A stretch of DNA of 64,000 bases from Paenibacillus dendritiformis (GCF_021654795.1 NZ_AP025344.1:3658501-3722500); one strand, 5' to 3'; counted from the stretch's first letter, positions 8,955 to 18,209 are shown. The notes: a model not told the origin generated them from the sequence alone. Program-made: numbers and translations.

Positions 8955-10594
8955 TGCGATACGCTCCTCTCTGCCGTAGGCTTCTTCTCCGGTTGGACAG
9001 CCGCGTAATAGTCCCAATTGACCGGGAGCGCGGCCGGCTTCGCGGCCTGGACGGATAGACGGCCTTCCTTCGGCGCTTCGATGGATGCAGCCGAGCATTC
9101 GAACATCTCCTCCGCCGTCTGAATGGCGAGCAGCAGCGCCTTCGCCTTGTTGACCGTCTCCTCGTATTCCTTCTCGGGAACCGAATCCCATACAATGCCG
9201 GCGCCGGCCTGAACATAGGCGGTGCCGCCCTTGAAAATAATCGTCCGAATCGTAATGCAGGTATCCATATTGCCGTTGAAGCCCAAGTAACCGATGGCGC
9301 CGGCGTAGGCTCCGCGCGCTTCCTGCTCCAGCTCCGCGATAATCTCCATCGCCCGCAGCTTCGGCGCGCCGGATACCGTCCCGGCCGGCAGACAGGACAG
9401 AAAGGCATCGAAGAAATCTTTGTCCCGGCGCAGCGTGCCGGATACATTCGATACAATGTGCATCACATGGGAATAGCGCTCAATGCCCATATACGTATCG
9501 CAGCGGACCGTGCCGAATTCGCAGACCCGGCCGAGATCATTGCGCCCGAGGTCGACCAGCATCACATGCTCGGCCCGCTCCTTCTCATCCTTCAGCAGCT
9601 CTTCCTCCAACGCCATATCCTCTTCCTCCGTCCGTCCGCGCGGACGGGTGCCGGCGATCGGCCGCGTCTCCACCCGCTCCCCGTTGACCCGGATAAGCGC
9701 CTCGGGCGAGGTGCCGACGAGCGTTTCGTCGTTCATTTTCAGAATGTACATGTATGGGGAAGGATTCGTCATTCGCAGCACCCGGTACACATCAAGCGGA
9801 TCGACGGCCGTCTGCCGCTCGAACCGCTGCGAGAGGACGACCTGGAAGATGTCGCCGCCGCGAATGTATTCCTTCGCGCGCTCCACCTTATCCATAAAAG
9901 ACGCCCGCGTCTCATTCGAACGGTACGGCCTCAGCTCGGAGGCGCTTCCTCCCGGGAGGTAGCGGCCGCTCTGCAGTCCGGTGGCCGGAGCGGCCAACAG
10001 CTTCTCCTGCAGCCGTCTCAGCTTCTCTCTCGCCTGATCGTATTGCGCCCGGATATGCTCCTCCGTCTCGTCCCTGTCCAGATGCAGATTGACGATGAAG
10101 TGCATCTGCTGCTTGACGTGGTCGAAGACGATCAGCTGATCGCAGAACATGAATTGAATATCATTCATCAGCAGATCGTCCCGCCGATGGCGCGGAAGAC
10201 GCTCATACTGCTGCACCAGATCATAGCCGAAAAATCCGATCGCTCCGCCCGTGAGCGGCGGCATGCCTGCCAGAGTCGGGCTTTCATACTTGCGCAGCAG
10301 CTTCTTTACGGCGGTTAGCGGACGCTCGTGAATCTCGGTGACGTCATCGCGCTCGGTAATGCGAAGCGTGCCGTTCTTGCCCTGCAAAATCAAAAAGGGA
10401 TCGGTGCCGATAAAGGAGTAGCGGGCCCATTGGACTCCGCCCTCCACGCTTTCCAGCAAAAAAGCATAAGACTCATGCTTCAGTCTTTGAAACAATCGTA
10501 TCGGGGTCTCTGTATCTGCCGTAATGGTCTCGGAGACCGGAATAACCGGATAAGTGCGGGATAATCGCAAGACTTCATCCACATGAGGATGCAT
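8951..10594 (-). CDS. trpE: Anthranilate synthase component I
   Basis: 547 residues from ATG 10594 with AAGGAG eight bases upstream; an in-frame GTG at 10603 sits directly on the ribosome site and is less likely. Chorismate-binding fold with an LLES-type feedback element near residue 47, PSPYMYIL, the ETRPIAGTRPRG loop, DLGRNDLGRV and the GAPKLRAMEII / GAYAGAIGY core. The last ~45 residues extend past the catalytic domain and look disordered. First gene of the TRAP-controlled transcript. Confidence 0.96.
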   Translation of the reverse strand: MHPHVDEVLRLSRTYPVIPVSETITADTETPIRLFQRLKHESYAFLLESVEGGVQWARYSFIGTDPFLILQGKNGTLRITERDDVTEIHERPLTAVKKLLRKYESPTLAGMPPLTGGAIGFFGYDLVQQYERLPRHRRDDLLMNDIQFMFCDQLIVFDHVKQQMHFIVNLHLDRDETEEHIRAQYDQAREKLRRLQEKLLAAPATGLQSGRYLPGGSASELRPYRSNETRASFMDKVERAKEYIRGGDIFQVVLSQRFERQTAVDPLDVYRVLRMTNPSPYMYILKMNDETLVGTSPEALIRVNGERVETRPIAGTRPRGRTEEEDMALEEELLKDEKERAEHVMLVDLGRNDLGRVCEFGTVRCDTYMGIERYSHVMHIVSNVSGTLRRDKDFFDAFLSCLPAGTVSGAPKLRAMEIIAELEQEARGAYAGAIGYLGFNGNMDTCITIRTIIFKGGTAYVQAGAGIVWDSVPEKEYEETVNKAKALLLAIQTAEEMFECSAASIEAPKEGRLSVQAAKPAALPVNWDYYAAVQPEKKPTAERSVSQ

Positions 10595-10642
10595 GACATC
10601 CACTCCTTTCGAATTCGGGTGATTCGGATGGAAGCAAGATAC

Positions 10643-10671
10643 AAAAAAACCTCTACCGCAAGGTAGAGGTT
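10643..10671 (-). terminator. trp leader attenuator terminator
   Basis: Minus strand: perfect 10-bp stem AACCTCTACC/GGTAGAGGTT with a 4-nt TTGC loop, running into seven T residues (10643-10649), 49 bases before the trpE start. It lies inside the trp transcript that starts near 10895, so it must be conditional or leaky. Its 5' arm contains CTCTAC, complementary to GTAGAG in the TRAP site (10878-10883) and in the leader at 10797-10802, either of which could act as antiterminator. Confidence 0.85.
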
Positions 10672-10842
10672 CGTTGGTTCGATCATGACATTGTGGATGA
10701 GCAAGCTCAGGATATATCTAAAGAAGATTGGATCGCCAAAGAAAGATCAGCTTCGCCAAATATCTCCCCGGTTGCGGCGCAAAAAGGGAGAAAGGGCTCT
10801 ACACCTATGGCGAAGGCTTCCGCCTATGACGTTATCCATGCT

Positions 10843-10895
10843 CTCGGCTCGACTCAACTCAATCTCATCTCAACTAACTCTACTCAACTATGCTT
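10843..10895 (-). promoter_or_regulatory. TRAP (MtrB) RNA-binding site: 11 NAG triplets
   Basis: Read 5' to 3' in the RNA the triplets are AAG, UAG, GAG, GAG, UAG, GAG x6, with plus-strand triplet starts at 10893, 10888, 10883, 10878, 10874, 10869, 10864, 10858, 10853, 10848 and 10843. Spacers are 2 nt except one of 1 and one of 3. Eleven (G/U)AG triplets two to three bases apart is the known target of the 11-subunit tryptophan-activated TRAP ring. The block is pyrimidine-rich on the plus strand and unlike its surroundings. Confidence 0.9.
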
Positions 10896-10901
10896 CTTCA
10901 C

Positions 10902-10930
10902 ATCATACCCGCAAATGAACGATGCGTCAA
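10902..10930 (-). promoter_or_regulatory. Internal trp promoter
   Basis: TTGACG (10925-10930), 17-base spacer, TATGAT (10902-10907) on the minus strand in the aroH-trpE gap. The predicted start is near 10895, so the TRAP site begins at or within a few bases of the RNA 5' end and the leader to trpE is about 300 nt. Confidence 0.75.
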
Positions 10931-11004
10931 CACCCGAACGGAAGCACGGCATCTCCGTTTCTTTCTTCCGCACGGGAACGCTTATATCCGGGGACGCTTC
11001 TCCG

Positions 11005-11373
11005 CTATGAAGTAGCCAAGTCCGGGCGCAGCTGGGAAGCCTCGTTCAAGTACACGTGGCGCATTTCCCGCTGCGATTTGTCTGTATTGACGGTCACCAT
11101 CAGGCGGATGCACAGCGGCAGGCTGCCTGCGACGGGCACCTCCACGGCGCACATTAACGGCACCCATTCCCAGCCCGGCATCGCGCGAATGGCCTGTGCC
11201 GGGAAGGAAGCGTTCAGATCCTGGGTCATCGTAATCCATATGCTGACGATGTCCTCCGGAACGATCTGATTCTCGGCCACGATATGTTCAAGCAGGACGG
11301 TCGTCTCGCGCCGTATTTCATCCGCATCATTGCGCTGGACGGTGGTCGCTCCGCGTATTCCCCTTGCATACAT
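11005..11373 (-). CDS. aroH: Chorismate mutase, AroH class
   Basis: 122 residues, the short monofunctional trimeric AroH fold (MYARGIRGATTV start; Arg and Glu positions in RRETTVLLEHI; C-terminal RHVYLNEASQLRPDL). Converts chorismate to prephenate, the commitment step to Phe/Tyr and the competitor of TrpE for chorismate. Starts two bases after the aroB stop. Confidence 0.95.
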   Translation of the reverse strand: MYARGIRGATTVQRNDADEIRRETTVLLEHIVAENQIVPEDIVSIWITMTQDLNASFPAQAIRAMPGWEWVPLMCAVEVPVAGSLPLCIRLMVTVNTDKSQREMRHVYLNEASQLRPDLATS

Positions 11374-11375
11374 GC

Positions 11376-12497
11376 TTAATTCGTCTCCCCTTTCAACTCT
11401 TCGATGATGTTCCGCACCAGTTCGACCGGCACATCGCGCCGGATCTCCACCTTGCCGATAGCGGTCGGGAGCACAAATACCGTCCGGCCCTCCTTGAACT
11501 TCTTGTCATGCATCATCGCATCCAGAATCGCCTCGGTCGAATAGCCGGCCGGAATCGATACTGGCAGGCCGAACTGGCGCATCAACGCTTCCGTCCGCGC
11601 CGCGACATCCGCCGCCGCCCCGATCCGCTCTGCCAGACGAGCCGAACCTACCATTCCGATCGCGATCGCTTCGCCATGCAGCAGTTCGCCATAGCCGGCC
11701 ACCGCCTCCAGGGCATGGCCGATCGTATGGCCCAGATTCAGAATCGCCCGGAGCCCGTTCTCGCGCTCGTCCCGGGATACGACGGCGGTCTTGACGGCGC
11801 AGCCTTGCGCCAACCCATAGGCCAGCGCTTCCTCATCCTTGGCCAGCAGCTTCGCGGCATTCGCTTCGCACCAATCGACGAAGCCGGCGTCCCAGATCAA
11901 GCCGTGCTTCACCATCTCCGCCAGACCGGAACGAACATCCCGATCAGGCAGCGATTGCAGGGTGGCTGTGTCATAGAGCACGAACTCGGGTTGATGGAAG
12001 GCGCCGATGATGTTTTTGGCCAGCGGATGATTCACCGCAACCTTGCCCCCGACGCTGCTGTCATGGGCCAGAATCGTGGTCGGCACCTGAATGAAGCGGA
12101 CGCCGCGCATATACGAGGCCGCCACGAAGCCGGCCAGGTCGCCGACGACGCCGCCGCCCAGCGCCACGACCGTCGACATCCGATCGCAGCCCGCCTCCAG
12201 CGCGGCCCGGATGCAGTCCTCGAAGACGGCCAGCGATTTGGATTGTTCCCCTGGCGGCACAGTAAGCGCCGCGGTACGGTAACCGGCCGCGTGCAGCGAT
12301 TGCTCGGCCCGGTTCAGATAACGGCGGCCCACATGCTCATCGGTGATCACGAGAATCGGGCTTCCCGCAGGAATATCCGCCTGCCGGCTCGCCTCGCCAA
12401 GCCGGTCCAGCAGTCCGCTCCCGATCCAGATCGGGTAAGAGCGTTCGCCAAGATCGACTCTCAGCTCGACGGCTTGCATCGCTTCCTTGTTCTCCAT
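11376..12497 (-). CDS. aroB: 3-dehydroquinate synthase
   Basis: 373 residues from the ATG at 12497 (AGGAGGG seven bases upstream); an open frame further upstream runs into aroC and is rejected. NAD-binding GGGVVGDLAGFVA, the PTTILAHDSSVGGK loop and zinc-ligand regions NLGHTIGHALE and LLHGEAIAIGM are present. Second step of the shikimate pathway. Confidence 0.95.
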   Translation of the reverse strand: MENKEAMQAVELRVDLGERSYPIWIGSGLLDRLGEASRQADIPAGSPILVITDEHVGRRYLNRAEQSLHAAGYRTAALTVPPGEQSKSLAVFEDCIRAALEAGCDRMSTVVALGGGVVGDLAGFVAASYMRGVRFIQVPTTILAHDSSVGGKVAVNHPLAKNIIGAFHQPEFVLYDTATLQSLPDRDVRSGLAEMVKHGLIWDAGFVDWCEANAAKLLAKDEEALAYGLAQGCAVKTAVVSRDERENGLRAILNLGHTIGHALEAVAGYGELLHGEAIAIGMVGSARLAERIGAAADVAARTEALMRQFGLPVSIPAGYSTEAILDAMMHDKKFKEGRTVFVLPTAIGKVEIRRDVPVELVRNIIEELKGETN

Positions 12498-12508
12498 GAC
12501 GCTCCCTC

Positions 12509-13678
12509 CTAGTACCGGGCCACTTGCTGCAAGTATTGCTCGTAGTTGGCGCGAATCTCCTCCATCGAATCTCCGCCGAATTTCTCCAGGAACGCCTTCG
12601 CGACTTCCCATGCGACGACATGCTCCAAGACGACGCTGGCCGCAGGCACGGCACATGCGTCGGATCGCTCCACTTGAGCCGTAAAGGCCTCCTTCGTGTC
12701 GATATCCACGCTGCGAAGCGGCTTATACAGCGTCGGAATCGGCTTCATCACGCCGCGAACGACGATCGGCATTCCGTTCGTCATGCCGCCCTCGAAGCCG
12801 CCGAGGCGGTTGGAAGCGCGCGTATAGCCCTTCTCTTCGTCATAGAGAATCTCGTCGTGGACCTGCGACCCGCGCAGGCGGCCGGCTTCGAAGCCGATGC
12901 CGATCTCGACGCCTTTGAACGCGTTGATGGACATCACTGCCTGCGCGATGCGCCCGTCCAGCTTCCGATCATATTGCACATGGCTTCCCAATCCGACAGG
13001 AACGCCTTCGACGACGCATTCCACGATGCCGCCGATCGAATCGCCCTCTGCCTTGATTTTATCGATATAGGCCTCCATCGCCTTCTCGGTTGCGGGATCA
13101 ACGACCCGAACCGAAGATTGCTCGGTCCGCTCGATCATCTCATCCAGCGGGAGAGAATGCGGCGGCGCCTCGATCTCCCCGATACGGATAACCTGTCCAC
13201 CTATTTTGATGCCGAACGCTTCCAGCAGCTGACGGGCGACCGCGCCTACCGCGACGCGGGCCGCGGTCTCTCGAGCGCTGGAGCGCTCCAGCACGTTGCG
13301 CAGATCGGTCAATTGATACTTCAAGCCGCCGTTCAGATCGGCATGTCCCGGACGGGGACGATGGACCCGGCGCTTTTCTTCGTCGGAGCCTTCGATCGGC
13401 TCGACATTCATAATATTCCGCCAATGCTTCCAATCCTTATTCTCGACTACCAATGCGATAGGAGCTCCGGTCGTATAACCATGACGCACCCCGCCGACGA
13501 TTGCGGCCGTATCCGTCTCAATCTGCATCCGCCGTCCGCGGCCGTACCCTTTCTGGCGGCGCTGAAGCTGAAAGTTCAGCTGTTCAAAGTCAATCGCCAG
13601 GTTGCTGGGCATCCCTTCAACGATAGCGGTCAATTGCGGTCCGTGGGTCTCTCCTGCTGTCAAATAACGTAGACTCAC
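12509..13678 (-). CDS. aroC: Chorismate synthase
   Basis: 389 residues, FMN-dependent (called aroF in B. subtilis). Conserved segments: [21 protein letters not shown] at the N-terminus, [41 protein letters not shown] and the C-terminal [19 protein letters not shown]. Opens the supraoperon and has its own promoter at 13739-13767 beyond a terminator. Confidence 0.96.
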   Translation of the reverse strand: MSLRYLTAGETHGPQLTAIVEGMPSNLAIDFEQLNFQLQRRQKGYGRGRRMQIETDTAAIVGGVRHGYTTGAPIALVVENKDWKHWRNIMNVEPIEGSDEEKRRVHRPRPGHADLNGGLKYQLTDLRNVLERSSARETAARVAVGAVARQLLEAFGIKIGGQVIRIGEIEAPPHSLPLDEMIERTEQSSVRVVDPATEKAMEAYIDKIKAEGDSIGGIVECVVEGVPVGLGSHVQYDRKLDGRIAQAVMSINAFKGVEIGIGFEAGRLRGSQVHDEILYDEEKGYTRASNRLGGFEGGMTNGMPIVVRGVMKPIPTLYKPLRSVDIDTKEAFTAQVERSDACAVPAASVVLEHVVAWEVAKAFLEKFGGDSMEEIRANYEQYLQQVARY

Positions 13679-13738
13679 CGTTGCTCCCCCTTTAAGCTGT
13701 ATTGCTGTAAATGGCTAAAATCCTTAACTCTTTTGCTC

Positions 13739-13767
13739 ATTATAGTATAGGAGGCAACGTTTGACAA
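13739..13767 (-). promoter_or_regulatory. SigA promoter of the aroC operon
   Basis: TTGTCA (13762-13767), 17 bases, perfect TATAAT (13739-13744) on the minus strand, about 60 bases before the aroC start and just after the terminator at 13772-13810. It would drive aroC-aroB-aroH and, by read-through, the trp genes. Confidence 0.8.
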
Positions 13768-13771
13768 GAAA

Positions 13772-13810
13772 ACAAAAACACGCTCCGGGGCGTTTGCCGC
13801 CGGAGCGTGT
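13772..13810 (-). terminator. Strong terminator upstream of aroC
   Basis: Perfect 11-bp stem ACACGCTCCGG/CCGGAGCGTGT followed on the minus strand by TTTTTGTTTTC. It insulates the aro operon from the upstream small gene and cheR. Confidence 0.88.
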
Positions 13811-13893
13811 CATGACCTGTCCGCATCGGTAACTCGCGCCGCCCCTCGGCAGCGGATTCCATGGGAAGGGAACGGGAGCGGATCATCCCCCCG

Positions 13894-14079
13894 CTATCTC
13901 CATACGGATGCGCGCTTCGCAGCCGCCCGCAGCTCCCCGGGAGCCGTTCCCGCCCGTCCCTCTTCCGCCAACAGGGGCAGCCAGTTTTTCAAGGTCGCTT
14001 CCACTCCGATAATTTGGGCGCATTCATGTATCGTTAATTCTCCTCGGTGGTAAGCCGCGATGACCGTCCTCTTGTCCAT
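13894..14079 (-). CDS. Small protein of unknown function between cheR and aroC
   Basis: 61 residues from ATG 14079 (MDKRTVIAAYHRGELTIHEC); GGAGGG lies about 14 bases upstream, and an in-frame ATG 11 codons earlier is the alternative start. The first ~30 residues predict two helices around a turn (AYHRGELTIHECAQIIGVE), resembling a helix-turn-helix or sigma-region-4-like segment; the tail is basic and Ala-rich. The good ribosome site, a stop followed by a strong terminator, and a position inside a conserved block support a real gene. No function is assigned. Confidence 0.55.
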   Translation of the reverse strand: MDKRTVIAAYHRGELTIHECAQIIGVEATLKNWLPLLAEEGRAGTAPGELRAAAKRASVWR

Positions 14080-14169
14080 GATCGTTGCACGTCCCTCCGT
14101 CCTCGTCGTCATCCTTGAGGGTGTTCATCCCCTTCTGCGTAAGTCTAGTATCGGAAGAAGGGAAACGGA

Positions 14170-15054
14170 TTATACGCTAGATGCCATTTTCCGGTAAAAG
14201 AACGTCTCTATCGTGTCCAAGCCGTATTGGCTCGGATTGAAGATCTGTTCCGTGCTTCCCACGAATAGAACCCCGCCTGGCTTTAGCGCATCGGCGAATT
14301 TGCGGTACAATTGGAATTTGGCTTCCTCCGTGAAATATATCATGACATTGCGGCAAATGATCAGATCATGCGAAGAGTCGAACGCGTCCTCCAGCAGATT
14401 CTGCTTCCGGAACCGTATCGCGCTCTTCAACGACTCGACAATCCGGTATCCTTCCGGCGCCTGCTGAAAATATTTCTGCCGGTACGCATCCGGGACATCC
14501 TTGAGCGAACGCTCCACGTAGCACGCTTCCTTCGCCTTCATCAAGACGTTCTCGTCAATATCGGTAGCGGTAATCTGGGAGCGCTGCAGCAGGCCAGACT
14601 CATTTAATATCATGGCCAGGGTGTACGGTTCCTCGCCGGTAGAGCAGGCAGCGCTCCAGCAGCGCAGCTGCTTCGCATTGGCAGCCAACGCCGGAAGCAC
14701 GCTGTCTCTCAGCGTGACCCACCGGTTCGGATTGCGCCAGAATTCGGAGACATTAATCGTCATCCGGTCCAAAAATTCATCCAGCAAGCCCGGGTTCTGC
14801 CGGATCGCTTCGAAAAAACTGCGGAAGGTTGTGTACCCGTTCTTCATGCGCAGCGTCGTCAACCGCCGCTTCATTTGCGCTTCCTTGTACTGCAGCAGAT
14901 CAATGCCTGTCAGGCGCTTGATCTCCGTCACGAAATGCCGGTAATCCTCATCCTCATGTCCCGCAGCTGCGGAAGAGGCTCCGCTTTCGGCTGTCGCTTG
15001 ACCGAAAGGATAGGACGATAGGGCAGGCTGCCGCTTCGATTCATGCATCATCAT
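14170..15054 (-). CDS. cheR: Chemotaxis protein methyltransferase CheR
   Basis: 294 residues. After a ~30-residue variable N-terminus come the CheR alpha domain and the SAM-binding domain: VSEFWRNPNRW, CWSAACSTGEEPYTLAMIL (motif I, about 133-151), TATDIDENVLMKAKE, DLIICRNVMIYF and LKPGGVLFVGSTEQI. Methylates glutamates on chemoreceptors with S-adenosylmethionine. No other che gene is nearby, as in B. subtilis where cheR also sits beside ndk and aroF. Confidence 0.94.
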   Translation of the reverse strand: MMMHESKRQPALSSYPFGQATAESGASSAAAGHEDEDYRHFVTEIKRLTGIDLLQYKEAQMKRRLTTLRMKNGYTTFRSFFEAIRQNPGLLDEFLDRMTINVSEFWRNPNRWVTLRDSVLPALAANAKQLRCWSAACSTGEEPYTLAMILNESGLLQRSQITATDIDENVLMKAKEACYVERSLKDVPDAYRQKYFQQAPEGYRIVESLKSAIRFRKQNLLEDAFDSSHDLIICRNVMIYFTEEAKFQLYRKFADALKPGGVLFVGSTEQIFNPSQYGLDTIETFFYRKMASSV

Positions 15055-15219
15055 TCACTCTCCACCACTTCATCATGGGAGCCGTTCTTCACAACAGCAA
15101 AGAACACGGCTGAACAGTTTCCTATTCGCCGTGTTGCGATGTTTTTCCTGCTTTATGTAAGCTCTTTCAACAATTATTAGGCCGGTAATGCAGGAGAACC
15201 TTCAACTTGCGGGCTATCA

Positions 15220-15663
15220 TCAGATCCAGCACTCTACCGCGCGATCGTAGCTGAGAATGTCGCTGTCGGCGAACAGATTCGCGATCTCTCTGGCAGCGCT
15301 TTCTTGCGAATCGGACCCGTGCACCAGATTGAGCGGGGTGTGGGAAGCATAGTCGCCGCGAATCGTTCCCGGCTGCGCCTCTCCTACCTTCGTCTTGCCA
15401 ATCATCAAGCGCGACAAGCTGATAATCTCATCACCTTCCCAGATCATGGCGAACACGGGACCGGAAGTAATGAAATCAACCAATTCGCCAAAAAACGGCT
15501 TTTCTGCATGCTCTGCATAATGGCGTTCCGCTTGTTCGCGCGTAATCATCATTAATTTCCCGGATACAAGCTTCCATCCTTTGCGTTCAAAGCGGCTTAC
15601 GATTTCCCCGATGAGTCCTCTTTGCACGCCGTCAGGTTTGACCATGATGAATGTGCGTTCCAT
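15220..15663 (-). CDS. ndk: Nucleoside diphosphate kinase
   Basis: 147 residues starting [20 protein letters not shown] at 15663 (TTGAGGAGTG upstream); the frame is open 24 codons further but that part has no ribosome site. The active-site His is in [12 protein letters not shown]. Balances NTP/dNTP pools by gamma-phosphate transfer. Confidence 0.96.
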   Translation of the reverse strand: MERTFIMVKPDGVQRGLIGEIVSRFERKGWKLVSGKLMMITREQAERHYAEHAEKPFFGELVDFITSGPVFAMIWEGDEIISLSRLMIGKTKVGEAQPGTIRGDYASHTPLNLVHGSDSQESAAREIANLFADSDILSYDRAVECWI

Positions 15664-15706
15664 AGGTTCACTCCTCAATTTATTGTGAAAGTAGTCCAGC
15701 GAACCA

Positions 15707-15715
15707 AGTATACCA
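15707..15715 (-). promoter_or_regulatory. Extended -10 promoter of ndk
   Basis: Minus strand TGGTATACT (TGn plus TATACT at 15707-15712) in the 92-base gap before ndk. The -35 region is weak, as is usual for extended -10 promoters. Confidence 0.5.
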
Positions 15716-15755
15716 AATATTTCATCATTTCGCACCTTGACTTTTTATATCCGGA

Positions 15756-16730
15756 TCAATGGGATCGATTGGCAATAAAATAGGCGATATCCCGCAGGTT
15801 TTTGCGCGCGCGGATATCTGGCAGCTGTTCCAGGGCATGAACCGCTTTCTTGATATAGCGTTCGGCGAGCTGTTCCGCGCGCCGGATCCCCGAACTCTCC
15901 CGTATCATATGTAAGATCGAAGACACATCCGTATTTCCGTTCATGCGCCGGATGCGTTCAATGTCCCGGAGCAGCGCCTGCCGCAGTCCGGCCTCTTCCA
16001 ACGCATAAATGACAGGCAGCGTCAAATTGCCCTGCCGGATGTCATTGCCCGGAGGCTTCCCCAATTGCGCTTCGGTGCCGGTCAAATCAAGCACGTCATC
16101 GCGAATCTGGAACGCCATCCCGACATTGTAGCCGAAGCGGTATAACTGGCGCCCGATGGCGGCCGATGCGCCGGCAGCGATAGCCCCCAGCTGGCAGCTG
16201 ATCGCGATCAGAAGCGCGGTCTTCCGCCGGATCCGCAGCAGGTACTGCCGCTCGGATTGGGACGTATTGAAGAAATCCCGAATCTGTTCCATCTCCCCGA
16301 TGCACATTTGAACCATCGCTTTCGACAGAATGCGGTGAATTTGCGGGTCCTGCAGCTCGGTGGCCAGCACCAGCGCCTGCCCGTAGATGTAGTCTCCGGT
16401 ATACATGGCAACCCGGTTGTCCCATTTGGCTTTGACGGTCAGCTGTCCCCGCCGCGTATCGGCATCGTCGATCACGTCGTCGTGAACGAGCGAAGCCATA
16501 TGAATCAGCTCCAGAGGGACGGCTACATATTTGAGTCTCTCCAGATCATAGGTCCCGAATTTGCCGGCCAAGAGAACGAAGACCGGGCGGATGCGCTTGC
16601 CCCCTGCCTTAAGCAGCTGCAGCGAAGCGTCATTCAGCGTCCGGTGATCGTTCGCTATCGATCGTTCCAGCTGCTCCTCGATATACGATACATCCTGCTT
16701 CATTGTCGCGTAAATGTCCCACAATTTCAT
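15756..16730 (-). CDS. hepT: Heptaprenyl diphosphate synthase component II (polyprenyl synthetase)
   Basis: 324 residues. First Asp-rich motif in LVHDDVIDDADTRRG (about 83-97), second in FQIRDDVLDLTG, plus GGKRIRPVFVLLAGKF near the N-terminus. It is the catalytic subunit that lengthens FPP with IPP for the menaquinone-7 side chain, working with HepS encoded 3 kb upstream. Eight bases after mqnA. Confidence 0.93.
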   Translation of the reverse strand: MKLWDIYATMKQDVSYIEEQLERSIANDHRTLNDASLQLLKAGGKRIRPVFVLLAGKFGTYDLERLKYVAVPLELIHMASLVHDDVIDDADTRRGQLTVKAKWDNRVAMYTGDYIYGQALVLATELQDPQIHRILSKAMVQMCIGEMEQIRDFFNTSQSERQYLLRIRRKTALLIAISCQLGAIAAGASAAIGRQLYRFGYNVGMAFQIRDDVLDLTGTEAQLGKPPGNDIRQGNLTLPVIYALEEAGLRQALLRDIERIRRMNGNTDVSSILHMIRESSGIRRAEQLAERYIKKAVHALEQLPDIRARKNLRDIAYFIANRSH

Positions 16731-16738
16731 GCCTTCAC

Positions 16739-17608
16739 CTAACCAACCGTATTTTCCGACCAGAGTTCAAGCCGAACTTCATGATCAATGAGCCCTAGCT
16801 CGTACGCATATTGGAAATAGCATTGAAGCCCTTCCTGCTGCGGACGATCGAAATCGTAATTCAAATTGGTAAAATACTTCATCCAATAGTCAACCGTACC
16901 GCCGATCGTACGTACGGCCTCCTGTGCCAGCGGGCGCGGATCGAGAAGGCTCTTCCGTTTGCTCGCTTCGAATGCTTCCATAATGATCTTGATATCGTCC
17001 CCATGCTGGCGGATGACGTCCCGGTTGACCGCCCATACGGCGAAGGTCATCCAATGCCCTGTCCATCGGCGCCACAGCTCGCCGAGATCGATCACTTCAT
17101 ATCCGGGGTTATTCCAGGAAGCCCGGATGGCATGATCGCCGATCAGTACGGCGCCGTCCGCTTCAGCCATCATCGCGTCCAGATCCGGATCCATCGGAAT
17201 GTAGTCCGGACAGGCATGGTAGAACTTCGCGGCAATAATTTTGAATAGATTGGTCGACGTAGCCGACGTTGTCGTTAATGCGATCTTGCCCCGGAGCGCT
17301 TCCTCCAGCGGCTTTTTCAAAAAGAGAAAAATGGAATTGACGCGGCCGTGCGCGCTCACCGACAAATTCGGAAACAGCGTGTACTGCTCCGAGGAAATCC
17401 CGTAAGCAAACGCCGAAATCGGACCCATATCAATCCGGCCCTCCCGCATCGCTTGATTCAGCCCGGCAGGAACGGCCGGGATCATATCCAACACGGCCCG
17501 GGTATTCTTCGGTTGAAAATGATAAAAGATCGGCCATACGTTCGTATAGTCGATGCGGCCGATGCGAATATGGGACGGGTTATTGTTCGTGTCTTGCTGC
17601 AGTGCCAT
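16739..17608 (-). CDS. mqnA: Chorismate dehydratase / MqnA-family menaquinone enzyme
   Basis: 289 residues of the MqnA/MqnD periplasmic-binding-protein-like fold: RIGRIDYTNVWPIFYHF, EGRIDMGPISAFAYG, ATSTNLFKIIAAKFY, GAVLIGDHAI and WTGHWMTFAVWAVNR. MqnA dehydrates chorismate to 3-enolpyruvylbenzoate, the first step of the futalosine route. The start overlaps ubiX by 29 bases. Its place between prenyl-chain and ring-modification genes supports the role. The MqnA versus MqnD distinction rests on resemblance and context, not on a search. Confidence 0.85.
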   Translation of the reverse strand: MALQQDTNNNPSHIRIGRIDYTNVWPIFYHFQPKNTRAVLDMIPAVPAGLNQAMREGRIDMGPISAFAYGISSEQYTLFPNLSVSAHGRVNSIFLFLKKPLEEALRGKIALTTTSATSTNLFKIIAAKFYHACPDYIPMDPDLDAMMAEADGAVLIGDHAIRASWNNPGYEVIDLGELWRRWTGHWMTFAVWAVNRDVIRQHGDDIKIIMEAFEASKRKSLLDPRPLAQEAVRTIGGTVDYWMKYFTNLNYDFDRPQQEGLQCYFQYAYELGLIDHEVRLELWSENTVG

Positions 17609-18209
17609 CTGGTTCCCCCCACCTTCTAAACAATTGATGCTCGATGCCGAGCGTATCCAGTACCTTGCCGACCAGGAAGTTCACGATGTCGTCCAACGTC
17701 TTCGGATGATAATAGAACGCCGGCATCGCCGGCACGATGCGCACGCCCATATGCGCCAGCTTGAGCATGTTTTCCAGATGGATCGCATGCACCGGCGTCT
17801 CGCGCGGCACGACGATGAGCGGGCGCCCTTCCTTCATCATCACGTCGGCAGCCCGCCCCATCAGGTTGTCCGAGGAGCCGTGGGCCAAGGAGGACAGCGT
17901 CCCCATGGAGCAAGGCATGATGATCATGCCTTGGACACGGTAGGAGCCGCTGGCGATGCTGGCCCCGATATCCTGGATCGGATGGTACACGATGCGTCCG
18001 GCTTGCTCGCCGAACGCCCGCCCGATCGCCTCCTGGCGCCGGGTCGCTTCCCAACCCAGCTCTTCCTTGAGCACCCGCCACCCGGCATCGGAGACGAGCA
18101 GATGCACGATGCATCCCGCTTGCAGCAGGCATTCCGCGAGCCGGATGCCGTAAATCGCTCCGCTCGCTCCGGTAATGCCGACGACATAACGTTTGTTCTC
18201 CGCTGTCAT
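17580..18209 (-). CDS. ubiX: UbiX-family flavin prenyltransferase
   Basis: 209 residues. GITGASGAIYGIRLAE (FMN/phosphate loop, about 11-26), MIIMPCSMGTLSSLAHGSSDNL and PLIVVPRETPVHAIHLENML are diagnostic. Makes prenyl-FMN for UbiD-type decarboxylases. In futalosine organisms a UbiX/UbiD-like pair is thought to act on the naphthoate intermediate; no ubiD-like gene is in this window. Four-base overlap with the upstream prenyltransferase gene. Confidence 0.9.
   Translation of the reverse strand: MTAENKRYVVGITGASGAIYGIRLAECLLQAGCIVHLLVSDAGWRVLKEELGWEATRRQEAIGRAFGEQAGRIVYHPIQDIGASIASGSYRVQGMIIMPCSMGTLSSLAHGSSDNLMGRAADVMMKEGRPLIVVPRETPVHAIHLENMLKLAHMGVRIVPAMPAFYYHPKTLDDIVNFLVGKVLDTLGIEHQLFRRWGEPDGTAARHEQ

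Noticed and set aside
11364..13672. Two ~380-codon plus-strand frames antisense to aroB and aroC
   Set aside because: Both are shadows of highly conserved minus-strand genes and lack initiation signals.
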